A stretch of DNA of 64,000 nt from JACQHM01 sp964535215 (GCA_964535215.1 CAZHST010000001.1:104142-168141); one strand, 5' to 3'. Numbered from the stretch's first letter, positions 16,929 through 27,970 are shown. Notes: generated by a model from the sequence alone, not told the origin. Numbers and translations are program-made.

Positions 16929-18134
16929 TTAACCCTCTATGGCCTCTGCTACCAGTTCCACCACATCCCTGACCACCATCCGTTTGTCGTAGCCCAACAC
17001 CTTCAGGGCATCTTCGAACCGGGAGACCTCGTAGGGGCAGGAGACGGCGAGGACATCGGCGCCGGTGGCCACCGCTTCCCTGACCCGTCGTTCGGAGAGC
17101 CTCTCGTGCCCCTTGGCCTTGTAGTACGTGTCCAGCCACATCCCGCCGCCCCCCCCGCCGCAGCAGATCGAGTTGAGGCGGTTGTGGGTCATCTCCACCA
17201 GTTTGACGCCGGGGATGGCTTGAAGGAGCCTCCGGGGTTCTTCGTAGAACCCGTTGTGCCGACCCAGGGCGCAGGAGTCGTGGTACGTCACCGTGGAGTT
17301 CAGCCTCCTGGTGAGCAGGGGTTTCAGCCGGTCCAGGTAGCGGGCAAAAAATGTCGTGGTGTGCTCGACCTCGTAGGCGAACCCAACGGCAGGGTATTGA
17401 TGCTTGAAGGCATCGTAGGCGTGGGCGCCGGAGGTGACGATGCGGTTGAACCGGTACTTCCGGAAGATCGCCATGTTGGAGTCCATCAGGGTGTCAAACA
17501 GCCCGGTTTCCCCCAGCAGGCGGGCACACTCCCCGGCGCACCTCTCCTCGGGACCCAGGATGGCGAAGTCAAGGCCCAGGGCATGGAAGAGTTTGGCGGT
17601 GGCGCGGCTGTTGTCCTGGCCCCGGGGATGAAAGGAGGGGTAACACTCCACGAACCACAGCACGTCCGTCGGTCTGGGGTCCTCCGCCAGGATGCGGACG
17701 GGTACCTCGGCACTCTTCACCCACGCCGCCCGCTTCCGTGGCGATTCCCCCATCGGGTTGCCGTAGCGGAGGGTGTTCTCCAGGGCCTTTTGCAGCTCCC
17801 CCGGCACCTCGGGGAGACGGGCGAAGGTTTGCTCTTTTACCAGCGGCAGCAGCACCTCGGTGAGCCGAATCCCCCGGGGGCACTTCGCCATGCACGCATA
17901 ACAGGTCACGCAGTTCAGCAGGCTGTCGCTTTCGAAGACCTCCTCCAGCATCCCGGCCCGGAGCATCCCGATGATTCTCCGGGGCGGATACTCCATCACC
18001 TCCCCGTAGGGGCAGGTGCCCGCACACACCCCGCACTGGATGCAGGTCAGGACCTTCCGTCCTTCGGGAAACTCGTGAAGGTTTTCCAGGGTCAGCTCAC
18101 GGATCGCGTTCAGGGTGGCTGCTGCCTCTCCCAT
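16929..18134 (-). CDS. HdrD-like iron-sulfur protein (CCG domain)
   Basis: 401 residues. Two [4Fe-4S] motifs (CIQCGVCAGTCPYG and CVTCYACMAKCPRG) are followed by CCG-type domains; the second ends in ICCGGGGGGMW. There are no membrane helices, so it is soluble or docked to NrfD. Start chosen at ATG 18134 with AAGGAGAGG ahead, 13 codons inside the longest frame. It resembles DsrK/HdrD/TmcB proteins, which in complexes with NrfD or cytochrome b link the quinone pool to cytoplasmic partners. Neighbours are nrfD before and etfBA after. Confidence 0.88.
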   Translation of the reverse strand: MGEAAATLNAIRELTLENLHEFPEGRKVLTCIQCGVCAGTCPYGEVMEYPPRRIIGMLRAGMLEEVFESDSLLNCVTCYACMAKCPRGIRLTEVLLPLVKEQTFARLPEVPGELQKALENTLRYGNPMGESPRKRAAWVKSAEVPVRILAEDPRPTDVLWFVECYPSFHPRGQDNSRATAKLFHALGLDFAILGPEERCAGECARLLGETGLFDTLMDSNMAIFRKYRFNRIVTSGAHAYDAFKHQYPAVGFAYEVEHTTTFFARYLDRLKPLLTRRLNSTVTYHDSCALGRHNGFYEEPRRLLQAIPGVKLVEMTHNRLNSICCGGGGGGMWLDTYYKAKGHERLSERRVREAVATGADVLAVSCPYEVSRFEDALKVLGYDKRMVVRDVVELVAEAIEG

Positions 18135-18174
18135 GGTTTTCCTCTCCTTGCCTCGCCGGTTCGGCGGCACCATG

Positions 18175-19413
18175 TCAAGAAGCCCCAGCGTGGGGCGTGC
18201 TTCCGGTTTCAGAGCCGTCGGTCCGTGACCTTCCTATGGGTTGTTCGCCCCAAAAATCCCGATGGTGAGCCACGAGAGTTGAGCCTGGCTTCAAGGACCA
18301 TTCCTGGCCTGGGAAGACCGGGAGATGTTTCACCGCCAGCGAGAAGAGGGCAAAGCCCCCAGCCACCAGGGCCATGGTCACGGCCACCTCGGAAAAGGAG
18401 GGGAAGTAGCCGGCCTTCAAGAAACCCTCCAGACCCGTCGTGCTCACGGTCAGCCGGTTTAGGACAAAGCCGAGGACGACAAGGGTGGCGGAGAAGTAGA
18501 GGCCTAGAGGATCCTGCCTCACCCTCGGGATGGAGAGGAGGAGAACCGGGAGGAGAACCCCCCCGAGGACCTCCAGGAGGAAGAGGGAGCGCTCCTGGCC
18601 GGGGGTCGAGAGAAGGGCCAGGACGCCCCGGTCGGATAAGTCCTGGAACCGTAAGATCGCATAGATCACGAGGACGATGACGATCGGCTTCGCCAGGTCC
18701 GAGAGGAGGGGAAGCTCCATCCTCGTTCCGAAGGCCCGGGCGCTCAACCGCGCCTCGATGATCACCATGCTGAGCCCGGCGGCGATGGCGGAGAGGAAGA
18801 AGAAGATGGGGAGCATCCTGGAGTACCAGAAGGGGTGGAGCTTCCCGGGGACGATGAGGTACAGGGAACCCAGCGATGACTGGTGGAGGGTCGAGAGGAG
18901 GACCCCCAGGACGACCAGGGGGATGGTGATGGAGCGGATGAGCCTCCAAGGGGTCTTGAGCTTCAGCCGCTCGAAGACGACGGGGCTGAACTCCAGGGCC
19001 AGGACCGTTGTATAGAGCATCACGCACCAAGCCACCTCGAACATGACCGAGTGAGGGTTCCACAGGACCAGGGGATGCCAGATCCGGTCCGGCCTCCCCA
19101 GGTCGAAGAGGAGGGCGACGATGACCAGGAGATAGCCCAAAAAGGCCGTCAGGATGGTGGGCCGGAGGATTGGCTCGAAGCGTTTGAGGTGAAAGAGGTA
19201 GACGGCGGCGGCGATAACGAACCCCCCTGCCGCCAGCCCGACGCCGCAGAGGACGTCGAAGCCGATCCAGAGGCCCCAGGGGGACCGGTCGCTTAGGTGC
19301 GTGGCGGCCCCCAATCCCCGGGTGTAACGGATGAAGGTGGCGTAGAGGCCCAGGGCCAGGAGGATGGAGAGGATTCCCTTCCAGAACGTGATCTTCGGGG
19401 CTCTGATCCTCAT
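18175..19413 (-). CDS. nrfD: NrfD/PsrC-family quinone-interacting membrane protein
   Basis: 412 residues, nine to ten hydrophobic helices and almost no soluble domain, as in NrfD, HybB and DsrP. The family is the membrane subunit that exchanges electrons with menaquinone in complexes with four-cluster ferredoxins. The N-terminal SDRSPWGLWIGFDVLCGVGLAAGG stretch is the typical NrfD signature (shown as two adjoining motifs, SPWGLWIGFD and GVGLAAGG). It begins at the base where the ferredoxin gene ends, so the two are coupled. Confidence 0.9.
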   Translation of the reverse strand: MRIRAPKITFWKGILSILLALGLYATFIRYTRGLGAATHLSDRSPWGLWIGFDVLCGVGLAAGGFVIAAAVYLFHLKRFEPILRPTILTAFLGYLLVIVALLFDLGRPDRIWHPLVLWNPHSVMFEVAWCVMLYTTVLALEFSPVVFERLKLKTPWRLIRSITIPLVVLGVLLSTLHQSSLGSLYLIVPGKLHPFWYSRMLPIFFFLSAIAAGLSMVIIEARLSARAFGTRMELPLLSDLAKPIVIVLVIYAILRFQDLSDRGVLALLSTPGQERSLFLLEVLGGVLLPVLLLSIPRVRQDPLGLYFSATLVVLGFVLNRLTVSTTGLEGFLKAGYFPSFSEVAVTMALVAGGFALFSLAVKHLPVFPGQEWSLKPGSTLVAHHRDFWGEQPIGRSRTDGSETGSTPHAGAS

Positions 19414-20183
19414 CAGGACCCTCCTTCATCCTGATCCGGTGGGGTTTCTCCCCCCACCTGGCGAAGCTCCTCCAGCCTGATCCGCCGGTTGGTGATCCAC
19501 CAGATGCCGAAGAGGAAGACGCCTCCCAGGAGGATCGTGTTCGGGATCTTGGAGAGGACCTCCCAGGTGAGGGTTGGGAGCGGCTCCTTCCCCAGATCCC
19601 CCCTGAACCCCAGGTGCTCAAAGGGGAGACTGGCGAGGAACAGGACCGAGGTCCCTCCTGCCTCCTCCAGGCCGTAGATATGAGGGGTGTACCTTTCGGG
19701 GGAGGCCTGGATCCTCCGCTTCGCCTCCCGGATCAGCTCGTCCCGCTCGCCGAAGAGGGTCGCCCCCGTGGGGCAGGCCTCGGCGCAGGCCGTCGGCCTC
19801 CCTTCCAGAACCCGGTCGGCGCACATGTCGCACTTCATCACCCGGGGGAAGAGCGTGTCCCATTCGTACCTCGGCACCTGGAAGGGGCAGGCCAGCATGC
19901 AGTACCGGCAGCCGATGCAGCGATCCTTCTCGTACACGACGGGCCCCATTGCGGTCTTCCGGAAGGCGCCGACGGGGCAGACGGAGGCGCAGGTCGGGGT
20001 CTCGCAGTGCATGCAGAGCCTCCGGACATGCACCCCGTGTTCCTCGCGGACGATGGTCAAGGTCCTGGCCGAGAGGTCCTGCTCCACTTCCCCGGGGAGG
20101 CGGTTCTTTTCTTTGCAGGCGAGGGTGCAGGCCCCGCAGCCGATGCAAAGCGTCGTATCAATCAGGAGGGCTTTTCTTCCCAT
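19413..20183 (-). CDS. HybA/NrfC-like ferredoxin with four [4Fe-4S] clusters and a C-terminal membrane helix
   Basis: 256 residues. Four cysteine sets are visible: CIGCGACTLACKEK, CMHCETPTCASVCPVG, CIGCRYCMLACPF and CDMCADRV with CAEACPTGA. A single helix near residues 210-230 anchors it to the membrane. No Tat signal is present, so the clusters probably face the cytoplasm, unlike HybA. Start at ATG 20183 (MGRKALLIDTTLC), 22 bases inside the end of the preceding GcvH-like gene. It should bridge NrfD and the HdrD-like protein. Confidence 0.9.
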   Translation of the reverse strand: MGRKALLIDTTLCIGCGACTLACKEKNRLPGEVEQDLSARTLTIVREEHGVHVRRLCMHCETPTCASVCPVGAFRKTAMGPVVYEKDRCIGCRYCMLACPFQVPRYEWDTLFPRVMKCDMCADRVLEGRPTACAEACPTGATLFGERDELIREAKRRIQASPERYTPHIYGLEEAGGTSVLFLASLPFEHLGFRGDLGKEPLPTLTWEVLSKIPNTILLGGVFLFGIWWITNRRIRLEELRQVGGETPPDQDEGGS

Positions 20184-20893
20184 CCCATCCTCCGAGGGGT
20201 CCTGACCAGGGCGAGAAACGCCTCCTGGAACCATTGCCAGGCGTCGTCGTCCATCTTCTCTAAGAGCCCCTCCATCACCAACCCCCCGTCGGCGGCGGTG
20301 GCCCCGAGGATCTCATCAGGGGCAAGGTGCCGCGCGACGAACTCGACAAACCGGCTGACTTCCCGTTCAAGCCACCGGGCGGCCTCCTCGGCAATGGCCA
20401 GGTCCTTGAGCTCCCGGGCAAGGGCCAGAGGTTTCATGACCACCACCCAGCCCTCCTGATACGGGTCTTTCTTCAAGGCCTCGGCATCCCCGATCAGGCG
20501 GGGATTCACCGCGGTGATGATCCCGCTCAAGGGGGCGGGGAAGGAGGCCCTCCGCTCCCCCTGATGGATGGCAAAAATCCTTTCCCCTTGCTCCCTCTTC
20601 TCACCCACCCTGGGGAGCTGGACGTGATCAATGCGGCCCAGGACCTTTGCGGCGAACGCGTCGGCCCCGACCTTCACCTCCCCTGAGGGGAGGAGATGAG
20701 CCCAGGTGTGACCCGGGTGGAAGAAGAGGCCCGAGGGAAGGGGAAGGGACTCGGCCCGGAGGCCGAAGGACCAGGGGGAAGGGATGGGGTTCTGGAGGTT
20801 TTCCTGAGGGGAGGGGAGGGGTCTAAAGCGTTCGGTGACAAGATCCAGGAGGACGAAGGCGATGATCAACGAGACGACGAAGATGGCGACCAT
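20162..20893 (-). CDS. Membrane-anchored GcvH-like protein lacking the lipoyl lysine
   Basis: 243 residues: an N-terminal membrane helix (residues 2-19), then a GcvH-like lipoyl fold starting FFHPGHTW and continuing through PAPLSGIITAVNP. In GcvH a lysine eleven residues before the SG of the PVSG turn carries lipoate. The equivalent residue here is Glu113 in GERRASFPAPLSG, so lipoylation there is not possible. About 100 additional residues follow the lipoyl-like domain. Start at ATG 20893 behind AAGGAGCGGAGC. It is a paralogue of the protein at 21225-21875, which keeps a lysine. A structural or docking role is my inference. Confidence 0.8.
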   Translation of the reverse strand: MVAIFVVSLIIAFVLLDLVTERFRPLPSPQENLQNPIPSPWSFGLRAESLPLPSGLFFHPGHTWAHLLPSGEVKVGADAFAAKVLGRIDHVQLPRVGEKREQGERIFAIHQGERRASFPAPLSGIITAVNPRLIGDAEALKKDPYQEGWVVVMKPLALARELKDLAIAEEAARWLEREVSRFVEFVARHLAPDEILGATAADGGLVMEGLLEKMDDDAWQWFQEAFLALVRTPRRMGWEEKPS

Positions 20894-20909
20894 GCTCCGC
20901 TCCTTCGAA

Positions 20910-21209
20910 TCAGATCCCCCGCTTCCCCTCCACGAGGCGGACCTTGACGTGCACAAGCCCCTTCCAGACCTTGGCGCCGAGGAGGCCGAGGAGGAAGAGG
21001 AGGGCGATCAGGGGAAAGAGGACGATGTAGAGCCCTCCGAGGAAGGGGCCCAGGAAAGGCATCAGGGCGGGAGGGATCGGCAGCCGGATGTAGAGGGATC
21101 GCTCTGTCCCCTCCAAGATCCCCCCTCCTTTCGGGACGGCCTGCGCCTCCCAGGTACCCTGCTCCAGGTAGAAGCCCTGGGGGGCCCACATCCCACCCCG
21201 ATACCGCAT
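20910..21209 (-). CDS. Small membrane protein of the GcvH/NrfD cluster
   Basis: 99 residues: a short N-terminal soluble part (MRYRGGMWAPQGFYLEQGTWE), PKGGGILEG, one long hydrophobic stretch (about 55-85) and a basic C terminus. It is clearly related to the protein encoded at 26006-26317, with the same PKGGG(I/V)L turn and LGPxxGxLYxVxxP membrane motif. Start at ATG 21209, with AGGGGAGG eight bases ahead, rather than GTG 21218. No function is recognised; the repeated presence beside heme sensor and GcvH genes suggests a complex subunit. Confidence 0.7.
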   Translation of the reverse strand: MRYRGGMWAPQGFYLEQGTWEAQAVPKGGGILEGTERSLYIRLPIPPALMPFLGPFLGGLYIVLFPLIALLFLLGLLGAKVWKGLVHVKVRLVEGKRGI

Positions 21210-21224
21210 GGTGAACACCTCCCC

Positions 21225-21875
21225 TCAGGCGGTGTAGAAGAAGGCCCTGACGAGGGTCTCCCACTGCTCCTCGCTGAGCATCGCGGGAGGTTTGGGGATC
21301 AGCTCCCCGCCGTCGGCTGCGGTCACCCCCAGCTCCCGGTGGAGGAACAGGGAGAGCCGGTCGGTCTCCCGCTCCAGCCACGCTTTGGCGGCGGCGCCCG
21401 TCGGAAGCCTTGTGAACCGCCGATCGGGCACCTGGGCGGCGAAAAGCCACCCCTTCCCGTACGGGTCCCGCTCCAACGCCTCCCCATCTTCGGCTAAGGC
21501 CTCGTTCACGGCCGTGACCACCCCGTCCACCGGGGAGAGGAGCCTGGCCTGTTTTTTTCCGCAGTCAAGCCGGACGGCCGCCTCCCCCTCCAGGACCAGG
21601 GACCCCTCCGGAGGGAGACTCACCTTCCGGATGCCGTCTAAAAGCCTCCGGCCGAAGTCGTCGAGGCCGATCCGGACGGTCCCCTCTCCTTGGGGCATGA
21701 CCCAGGTATGGCCCGGGTGATAGTACAGGCCGGGGTGGAGCCAGAACCCCCTCACCTCTTCAAGACCCATCCTCCAGTGCCGGACCCGCTCGTGACCCTT
21801 CTCCCCGAGCAGGAACAGGCCCCACAGCGTGAGGAGCAGGAGGCCTAAAAGGGCGAGGGTGCAGGCCAGGATCAT
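21225..21875 (-). CDS. Membrane-anchored GcvH-like protein with potential lipoyl lysine
   Basis: 216 residues: an N-terminal helix (residues 3-23), then a lipoyl-type domain (YYHPGHTWVMPQGEG, KKQARLLSPVDGVVTAVNEAL). Lys107 occupies the position that carries lipoate in GcvH. Both the membrane anchor and the C-terminal extension ending LRAFFYTA-like are unlike glycine-cleavage GcvH, and no glycine-cleavage genes are nearby. The start is ATG 21875 with a near-perfect GGAAGGAGG upstream. It overlaps the preceding small gene by four bases. A lipoyl arm moving electrons between the ferredoxin/HdrD proteins is a hypothesis. Confidence 0.82.
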   Translation of the reverse strand: MILACTLALLGLLLLTLWGLFLLGEKGHERVRHWRMGLEEVRGFWLHPGLYYHPGHTWVMPQGEGTVRIGLDDFGRRLLDGIRKVSLPPEGSLVLEGEAAVRLDCGKKQARLLSPVDGVVTAVNEALAEDGEALERDPYGKGWLFAAQVPDRRFTRLPTGAAAKAWLERETDRLSLFLHRELGVTAADGGELIPKPPAMLSEEQWETLVRAFFYTA

Positions 21876-22093
21876 GTTCCTACCTCCTTCCGGGTCTCCC
21901 CCCTGATCGCCTCCGGCTCCCCGCCGGAGGCCGATGCCAGCCGGACGGTGATCTCCTTGAAGAAGGGGCACTCCCTGTACCCCTCCCCCGTGCAGGGGCT
22001 TCTGGTGGTGATCTGGTGCTTGGGGACCAGCTTCCTCACCGGATAGGCCCGGCAGTAGACCATCACGATCTCTTCCAAAAAGGGGCACGGCAT
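21872..22093 (-). CDS. Small cysteine-containing protein, first gene of the long minus-strand cluster
   Basis: 73 residues with cysteines in MPCPFLEE, VYCRAYPVRK, RSPCTGEG and YRECPFFKE, a spacing suggestive of a metal or iron-sulfur site. I recognise no named family. Start at ATG 22093; GAGAGGAGCGGG precedes it, and an in-frame ATG at 22114 is an alternative. It lies 45 bases downstream of the sigma-54-like element at 22138-22153 and overlaps the next gene by four bases. Confidence 0.65.
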   Translation of the reverse strand: MPCPFLEEIVMVYCRAYPVRKLVPKHQITTRSPCTGEGYRECPFFKEITVRLASASGGEPEAIRGETRKEVGT

Positions 22094-22137
22094 GGCTTCC
22101 CGCTCCTCTCCCATCGGTCCCACCAGGGCTTTGAATG

Positions 22138-22153
22138 ATCAATTGCCGTGCCA
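22138..22153 (-). promoter_or_regulatory. Sigma-54-like promoter of the Hdr/Etf/Mvh cluster
   Basis: On the minus strand the bases read TGGCACGGCAATTGAT, which matches TGGCACG-N4-TTGCW except that the -12 GC is GA. The GG element and the spacing are exact. It lies about 45 bases upstream of the first gene of the cluster, next to a sigma-54 activator gene and downstream of the 15-bp site array at 22254-22357. The -12 mismatch is the main reason for caution. Confidence 0.5.
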
Positions 22154-22166
22154 ATCAAAAGCGAAA

Positions 22167-22199
22167 GGGGCCGCCTCCTCCCTTCGAAGAAGCGGCCTC
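22167..22199 (-). terminator. Probable terminator of the response-regulator transcript
   Basis: A GGCCGC/GCGGCC stem (one mismatch at the base) with a purine-rich loop, followed on the minus strand by TTTCGCTTTTG. A second small stem lies just before it at 22226-22242 (CCTGCCC/GGGCAGG). It separates transcription of the regulator gene from the sigma-54 promoter that follows. Confidence 0.5.
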
Positions 22200-22253
22200 T
22201 GTAAGGCTCTTTTTAAAATCCCCATCCTGCCCTGGGGGCAGGAGAGGGGAGCT

Positions 22254-22352
22254 GTTGAAAAGTTCAACGGATCGTGTTGGCGGTTTCCATGAAAACGGCC
22301 TCTTTCCTTGCCATTCCCCCTGTTGAGGATTCCAACGGCCCTGTTGCGGGGT

Positions 22353-22357
<5 letters not shown>
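22254..22357. promoter_or_regulatory. Array of 15-bp enhancer-like sites upstream of the sigma-54 promoter
   Basis: Three related 15-mers: GTTGAAAAGTTCAAC at 22254-22268 (a perfect 6+6 inverted repeat), GTTGAGGATTCCAAC at 22322-22336 and GTTGCGGGGTTCAGC at 22343-22357. A weaker copy, GTTGGCGGTTTCCAT, is at 22276-22290. Adjacent copies are 21-22 bp apart (two helical turns). They lie about 100-220 bp upstream of the sigma-54-like element at 22138-22153 and partly overlap the 3' end of the gene for the NtrC-type regulator, which is the likely protein bound. Confidence 0.6.
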
Positions 22358-23720
<1,363 letters not shown>

Positions 23721-23726
23721 GGCGGA

Positions 23727-24284
23727 TCACCCCTTTGCCAGAAGCTCTTTCAAGAAGCGCCGGCAGTCCCGGCAGAGATCACCGGTCTTCCTGTCCACGT
23801 CCAGGACGGTGTTGGACCGGCTCATGACACAGTGAGCGAACGGGCAGTGGATCAGGCCGAAGGTGTGCCCCAGCTCGTGGGTGCACTCCTTCAGGAGCCT
23901 CATCCGGAACAGGGACGGGGAGGCAGGGGAGCCGTCTATCTCCAACCGGAGGCGGGCGGTGGAGACCACGGCCCCTATCCCCCCGAGCTGGGCCTCGCCG
24001 AAGACGAAGGTCAGGACCGGGATGTACAGGTCGCCGTCGGTCAAGGCGACGACCTTTCTGGCATCGGCGGGGACATCCTGGAGGAGCCAGCGGAGGATCC
24101 GGGTGGAGGAGTACTGGCCTCGGGCAGGGTCAAAGGCATCCGGCGGCCTGTCATTCACCTGCCTGATCCTGGCCGGGATGCTGAACGTCCCCTCGATGTG
24201 GTCCTTCACCTCTTTCAGCATACCTTCCTCCATCCGGCTGTTCCCGATCCACTGGAGGTAGATGTAGAAGATGAAGCCCGTCAT
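23727..24284 (-). CDS. amzA: Archaemetzincin-family zinc metalloprotease
   Basis: 185 residues. The complete family signature is present: HELGHTFG at 136-143, His146-Cys147, Cys152, Met154, and Cys171/Cys174 in CRDC. This gives one catalytic zinc (three His) and one structural zinc (four Cys). The N terminus is hydrophobic but short. A second in-frame ATG at residue 18 is an alternative start. It lies 6 bases before the response regulator and 10 bases after the kinase, an unusual place for this family; its substrate is unknown. Confidence 0.9.
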   Translation of the reverse strand: MTGFIFYIYLQWIGNSRMEEGMLKEVKDHIEGTFSIPARIRQVNDRPPDAFDPARGQYSSTRILRWLLQDVPADARKVVALTDGDLYIPVLTFVFGEAQLGGIGAVVSTARLRLEIDGSPASPSLFRMRLLKECTHELGHTFGLIHCPFAHCVMSRSNTVLDVDRKTGDLCRDCRRFLKELLAKG

Positions 24285-24294
24285 AAGGGCCTAC

Positions 24295-25896
24295 CTATTT
24301 TGCTTGATCGGCCCAGGGGAGCCGGACGATGACAGAAGTCCCCTTCCCGACCCAGCTTTTCACCTCAATCCTCCCCCCGTGTCGGTCCACGATGCCGTAG
24401 ACGACCGAGAGGCCCAGGCCGGTCCCCTTCTCCTTGGTGGTGAAGAAGGGATCGAAGATCTTGGGAAGATGCTCCGGGGGGATGCCGACCCCCGTGTCGG
24501 CGAACTCCACCTCCACCACCCCTGCTTCGGGGAGGAAGCGGGAGGCAACGGTCAGGGTCCCTCCTCTCTCCATGGCCTCGCAGGCATTCAAGGCGATGTT
24601 CACGAAGGCCTGCCGAAGTTGCCCGAAGTCGGCCCTCGTGGGGGGGAGGGCGCCCAGACGTTTCTCCAGGGTGATCCCCTGGATGGCCATCCGGTTCGAG
24701 AGGAGGGAAAGGGCCTCGAGGAGCACGGCGTTCAGGTCCACCTCCTGGAACGAGGGCTCCCGCTGCCTGGCAAAGTCCAGGAGGTTCCTCACGATGGTGG
24801 TGCACCGCTCGGCCTCCCGCTCGATCAAGGCCAGGGACTTCAGGATTTGAGCCGGGGTCTCCTGATCGGCGGGACCGGTTTTCAACCTCCGGGTCAAAAG
24901 CTTGGCGTAGGTGAGAATCCCGGAAAGGGGGTTGTTGATCTCGTGGGCGATGGAGGCGGCGAGTTTCCCTAAGGAGGCCAGCTTCTCCGACTGGATGAGC
25001 TGGGCCTGGGTCTCCTGGAGGGCCCTTGTCCGCTCCTCGATCCGCTCCTCCAGGGTCTCCACCAGCGCGGCCAGCTCCCCCCTGGCCTTCTGGAGGGCCG
25101 AGGTCATCTCATTGAACGATGCGGCGAGAGCCCCGATCTCATCCCTCGTCCGGACAGGGATCATGTAGTCTAAATCCCCCTGGGCCACCCGCTGGGTCCC
25201 CTCGACCAGGTCTTTGACGGGCCTGATCACCCCCCGCTGGAGGAAGAGGCCGAGGATGCTCAGGATGAACAGGGTCATCCCCCCGGCGAAGAGGACCATC
25301 TTCCGGGCCATGGCGGCAACCTCAGCATCCACCTGGGCAAGGGAGAGGCCGATGTCCAGGACCCCTAAGACCCTTTTGGTCGGGGGGTGGGCATGGCAGC
25401 CCCCTTGGCTGCAGCTCGGCTCGTTGTAGATGGGGGTGATCATGCCGAGGATCCGTTCCCCCTGGGGGCTTGTGAAGATCCTCGCCCGCTCCGGAAGCCT
25501 CAGGCGCTCCAGGGGCTTCTCCGCCGCATGGCAGGCGTAGCAGGATTCGGCCCGCTTGTCCACGACCCCCCCCACCTCCAGCCGGTCGGTGGAGAAGAGG
25601 ATCGTCCCTTCTTTATTAAAGATCCGGACCCTGGCGACCCCCTCCTGCTTGCCGATGGCATCCATGATGTGGTAGGCCATCTCCCACTGGTTCTCCAGCA
25701 TGGCGTAGCGGGTACTCCGCTTCACCGTATCGCTGAACTGGGAGGCGCCCCGGATGACCTCGTTGATCAGTTGGTTTCGCTGGGTCGTGATGCTGATCCA
25801 GGCGAAGACCCCGATGGTCAGGAGGGAGGCCACGCCGACAACGGCCATAAGCTTAAGGCTTAAGCGGTTCCACTTAAGGTGAAGGAATTGGCGCAT
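24295..25896 (-). CDS. Sensor histidine kinase with periplasmic heme-c motif (NtrB class)
   Basis: 533 residues. Helices near residues 15-33 and 205-228 enclose a periplasmic domain with CYACH at 119-123 and a second Cys-His pair (GGCHAHPP) about 50 residues on. HAMP, a coiled coil, HisKA with AHEINNP (His318) and an HATPase domain follow. The periplasmic domain resembles the CXXCH sensory domains of anaerobe kinases, consistent with redox sensing. Its likely partner is the sigma-54 regulator two genes downstream. Confidence 0.92.
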   Translation of the reverse strand: MRQFLHLKWNRLSLKLMAVVGVASLLTIGVFAWISITTQRNQLINEVIRGASQFSDTVKRSTRYAMLENQWEMAYHIMDAIGKQEGVARVRIFNKEGTILFSTDRLEVGGVVDKRAESCYACHAAEKPLERLRLPERARIFTSPQGERILGMITPIYNEPSCSQGGCHAHPPTKRVLGVLDIGLSLAQVDAEVAAMARKMVLFAGGMTLFILSILGLFLQRGVIRPVKDLVEGTQRVAQGDLDYMIPVRTRDEIGALAASFNEMTSALQKARGELAALVETLEERIEERTRALQETQAQLIQSEKLASLGKLAASIAHEINNPLSGILTYAKLLTRRLKTGPADQETPAQILKSLALIEREAERCTTIVRNLLDFARQREPSFQEVDLNAVLLEALSLLSNRMAIQGITLEKRLGALPPTRADFGQLRQAFVNIALNACEAMERGGTLTVASRFLPEAGVVEVEFADTGVGIPPEHLPKIFDPFFTTKEKGTGLGLSVVYGIVDRHGGRIEVKSWVGKGTSVIVRLPWADQAK

Positions 25897-25952
25897 GAGC
25901 GTTCCTTGTGGTAGAGTTATCTCCAGGAAGCGTTTAAAGTCTAACGTTCAAA

Positions 25953-25989
25953 GTTCAAGGGGCAACGTTTACCGTTCTGAACCTTGAAC
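25953..25989. repeat. Intergenic inverted repeat
   Basis: GTTCAAGG at 25953-25960 and CCTTGAAC at 25982-25989 form an 8-bp inverted repeat with a 21-base spacer, in an AT-richer gap that also contains AACGTT twice. It could be an operator for the kinase operon or simply a spacer-type repeat; nothing decides between these. Confidence 0.35.
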
Positions 25990-26005
25990 CTTGTACTGTT
26001 TACCT

Positions 26006-26317
26006 TTATCCTTCCTCCTTGGGTTGAGCCTCCGGCTCGGCCAGAAGGTGGCTTAAGGCCTTGCGGGCGAAAAGGAGGAGCTTCCTCCCGGCGAAGCCGA
26101 AGACCATCGCAAAGCCAATGAAGGGGAGGAAGACCACATAGAGTGCCCCCATTAAGGGTCCAAGGAGCATCACTAGGGGGAAGGGAACCCGGACGTAGCG
26201 GAGGTCATCCCCGCCGGGGAGGACCCCGCCTCCTTTAGGGATGGTGACCAGCTCCCATCGGGAGAGGTTCCAGTAGAAGCCGACCTCGACCCAACTGCTT
26301 CCGTGATAGCGAGCCAT
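26006..26317 (-). CDS. Small membrane protein, paralogue of the one at 20910-21209
   Basis: 103 residues beginning MARYHGSSWVEVGFYWNLSRWE, with IPKGGGVLPGGDD, a hydrophobic stretch with LLGPLMGALYVVFLPF, and a charged tail ending EPEAQPKEEG. Start at ATG 26317 with GAGGAGGTG seven bases ahead; the longer frame adds 38 Pro/Ser-rich residues without support. First gene of the minus-strand operon that carries the heme-type kinase, archaemetzincin and sigma-54 regulator. Function unknown. Confidence 0.7.
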   Translation of the reverse strand: MARYHGSSWVEVGFYWNLSRWELVTIPKGGGVLPGGDDLRYVRVPFPLVMLLGPLMGALYVVFLPFIGFAMVFGFAGRKLLLFARKALSHLLAEPEAQPKEEG

Positions 26318-26470
26318 GGCTTTCACCTCCTCTTCGAGGGTTGATCCGGTAGCCTTTCTCCACTTTGAAGATACATCGGGGGAAGGGGGGAGGCTATCGG
26401 GAAGGGATCCTGGAAGGGGGGGGAAGAACACCCTGGTTGTCAGGGAAAAAGTCCCTAGCGGAGAGATGAG

Positions 26471-27970
<1,500 letters not shown>

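Noticed and set aside
20162..21875. Glycine-cleavage H protein for the two GcvH-like genes
   Set aside because: Membrane anchors, long extensions, a missing lipoyl lysine in one, and no gcvT or gcvP nearby.
25930..26000. AACGTT and GTTCAAGG words read as a short CRISPR-like or tandem repeat
   Set aside because: There are too few copies, no regular spacing and no cas genes; only one inverted repeat can be supported.
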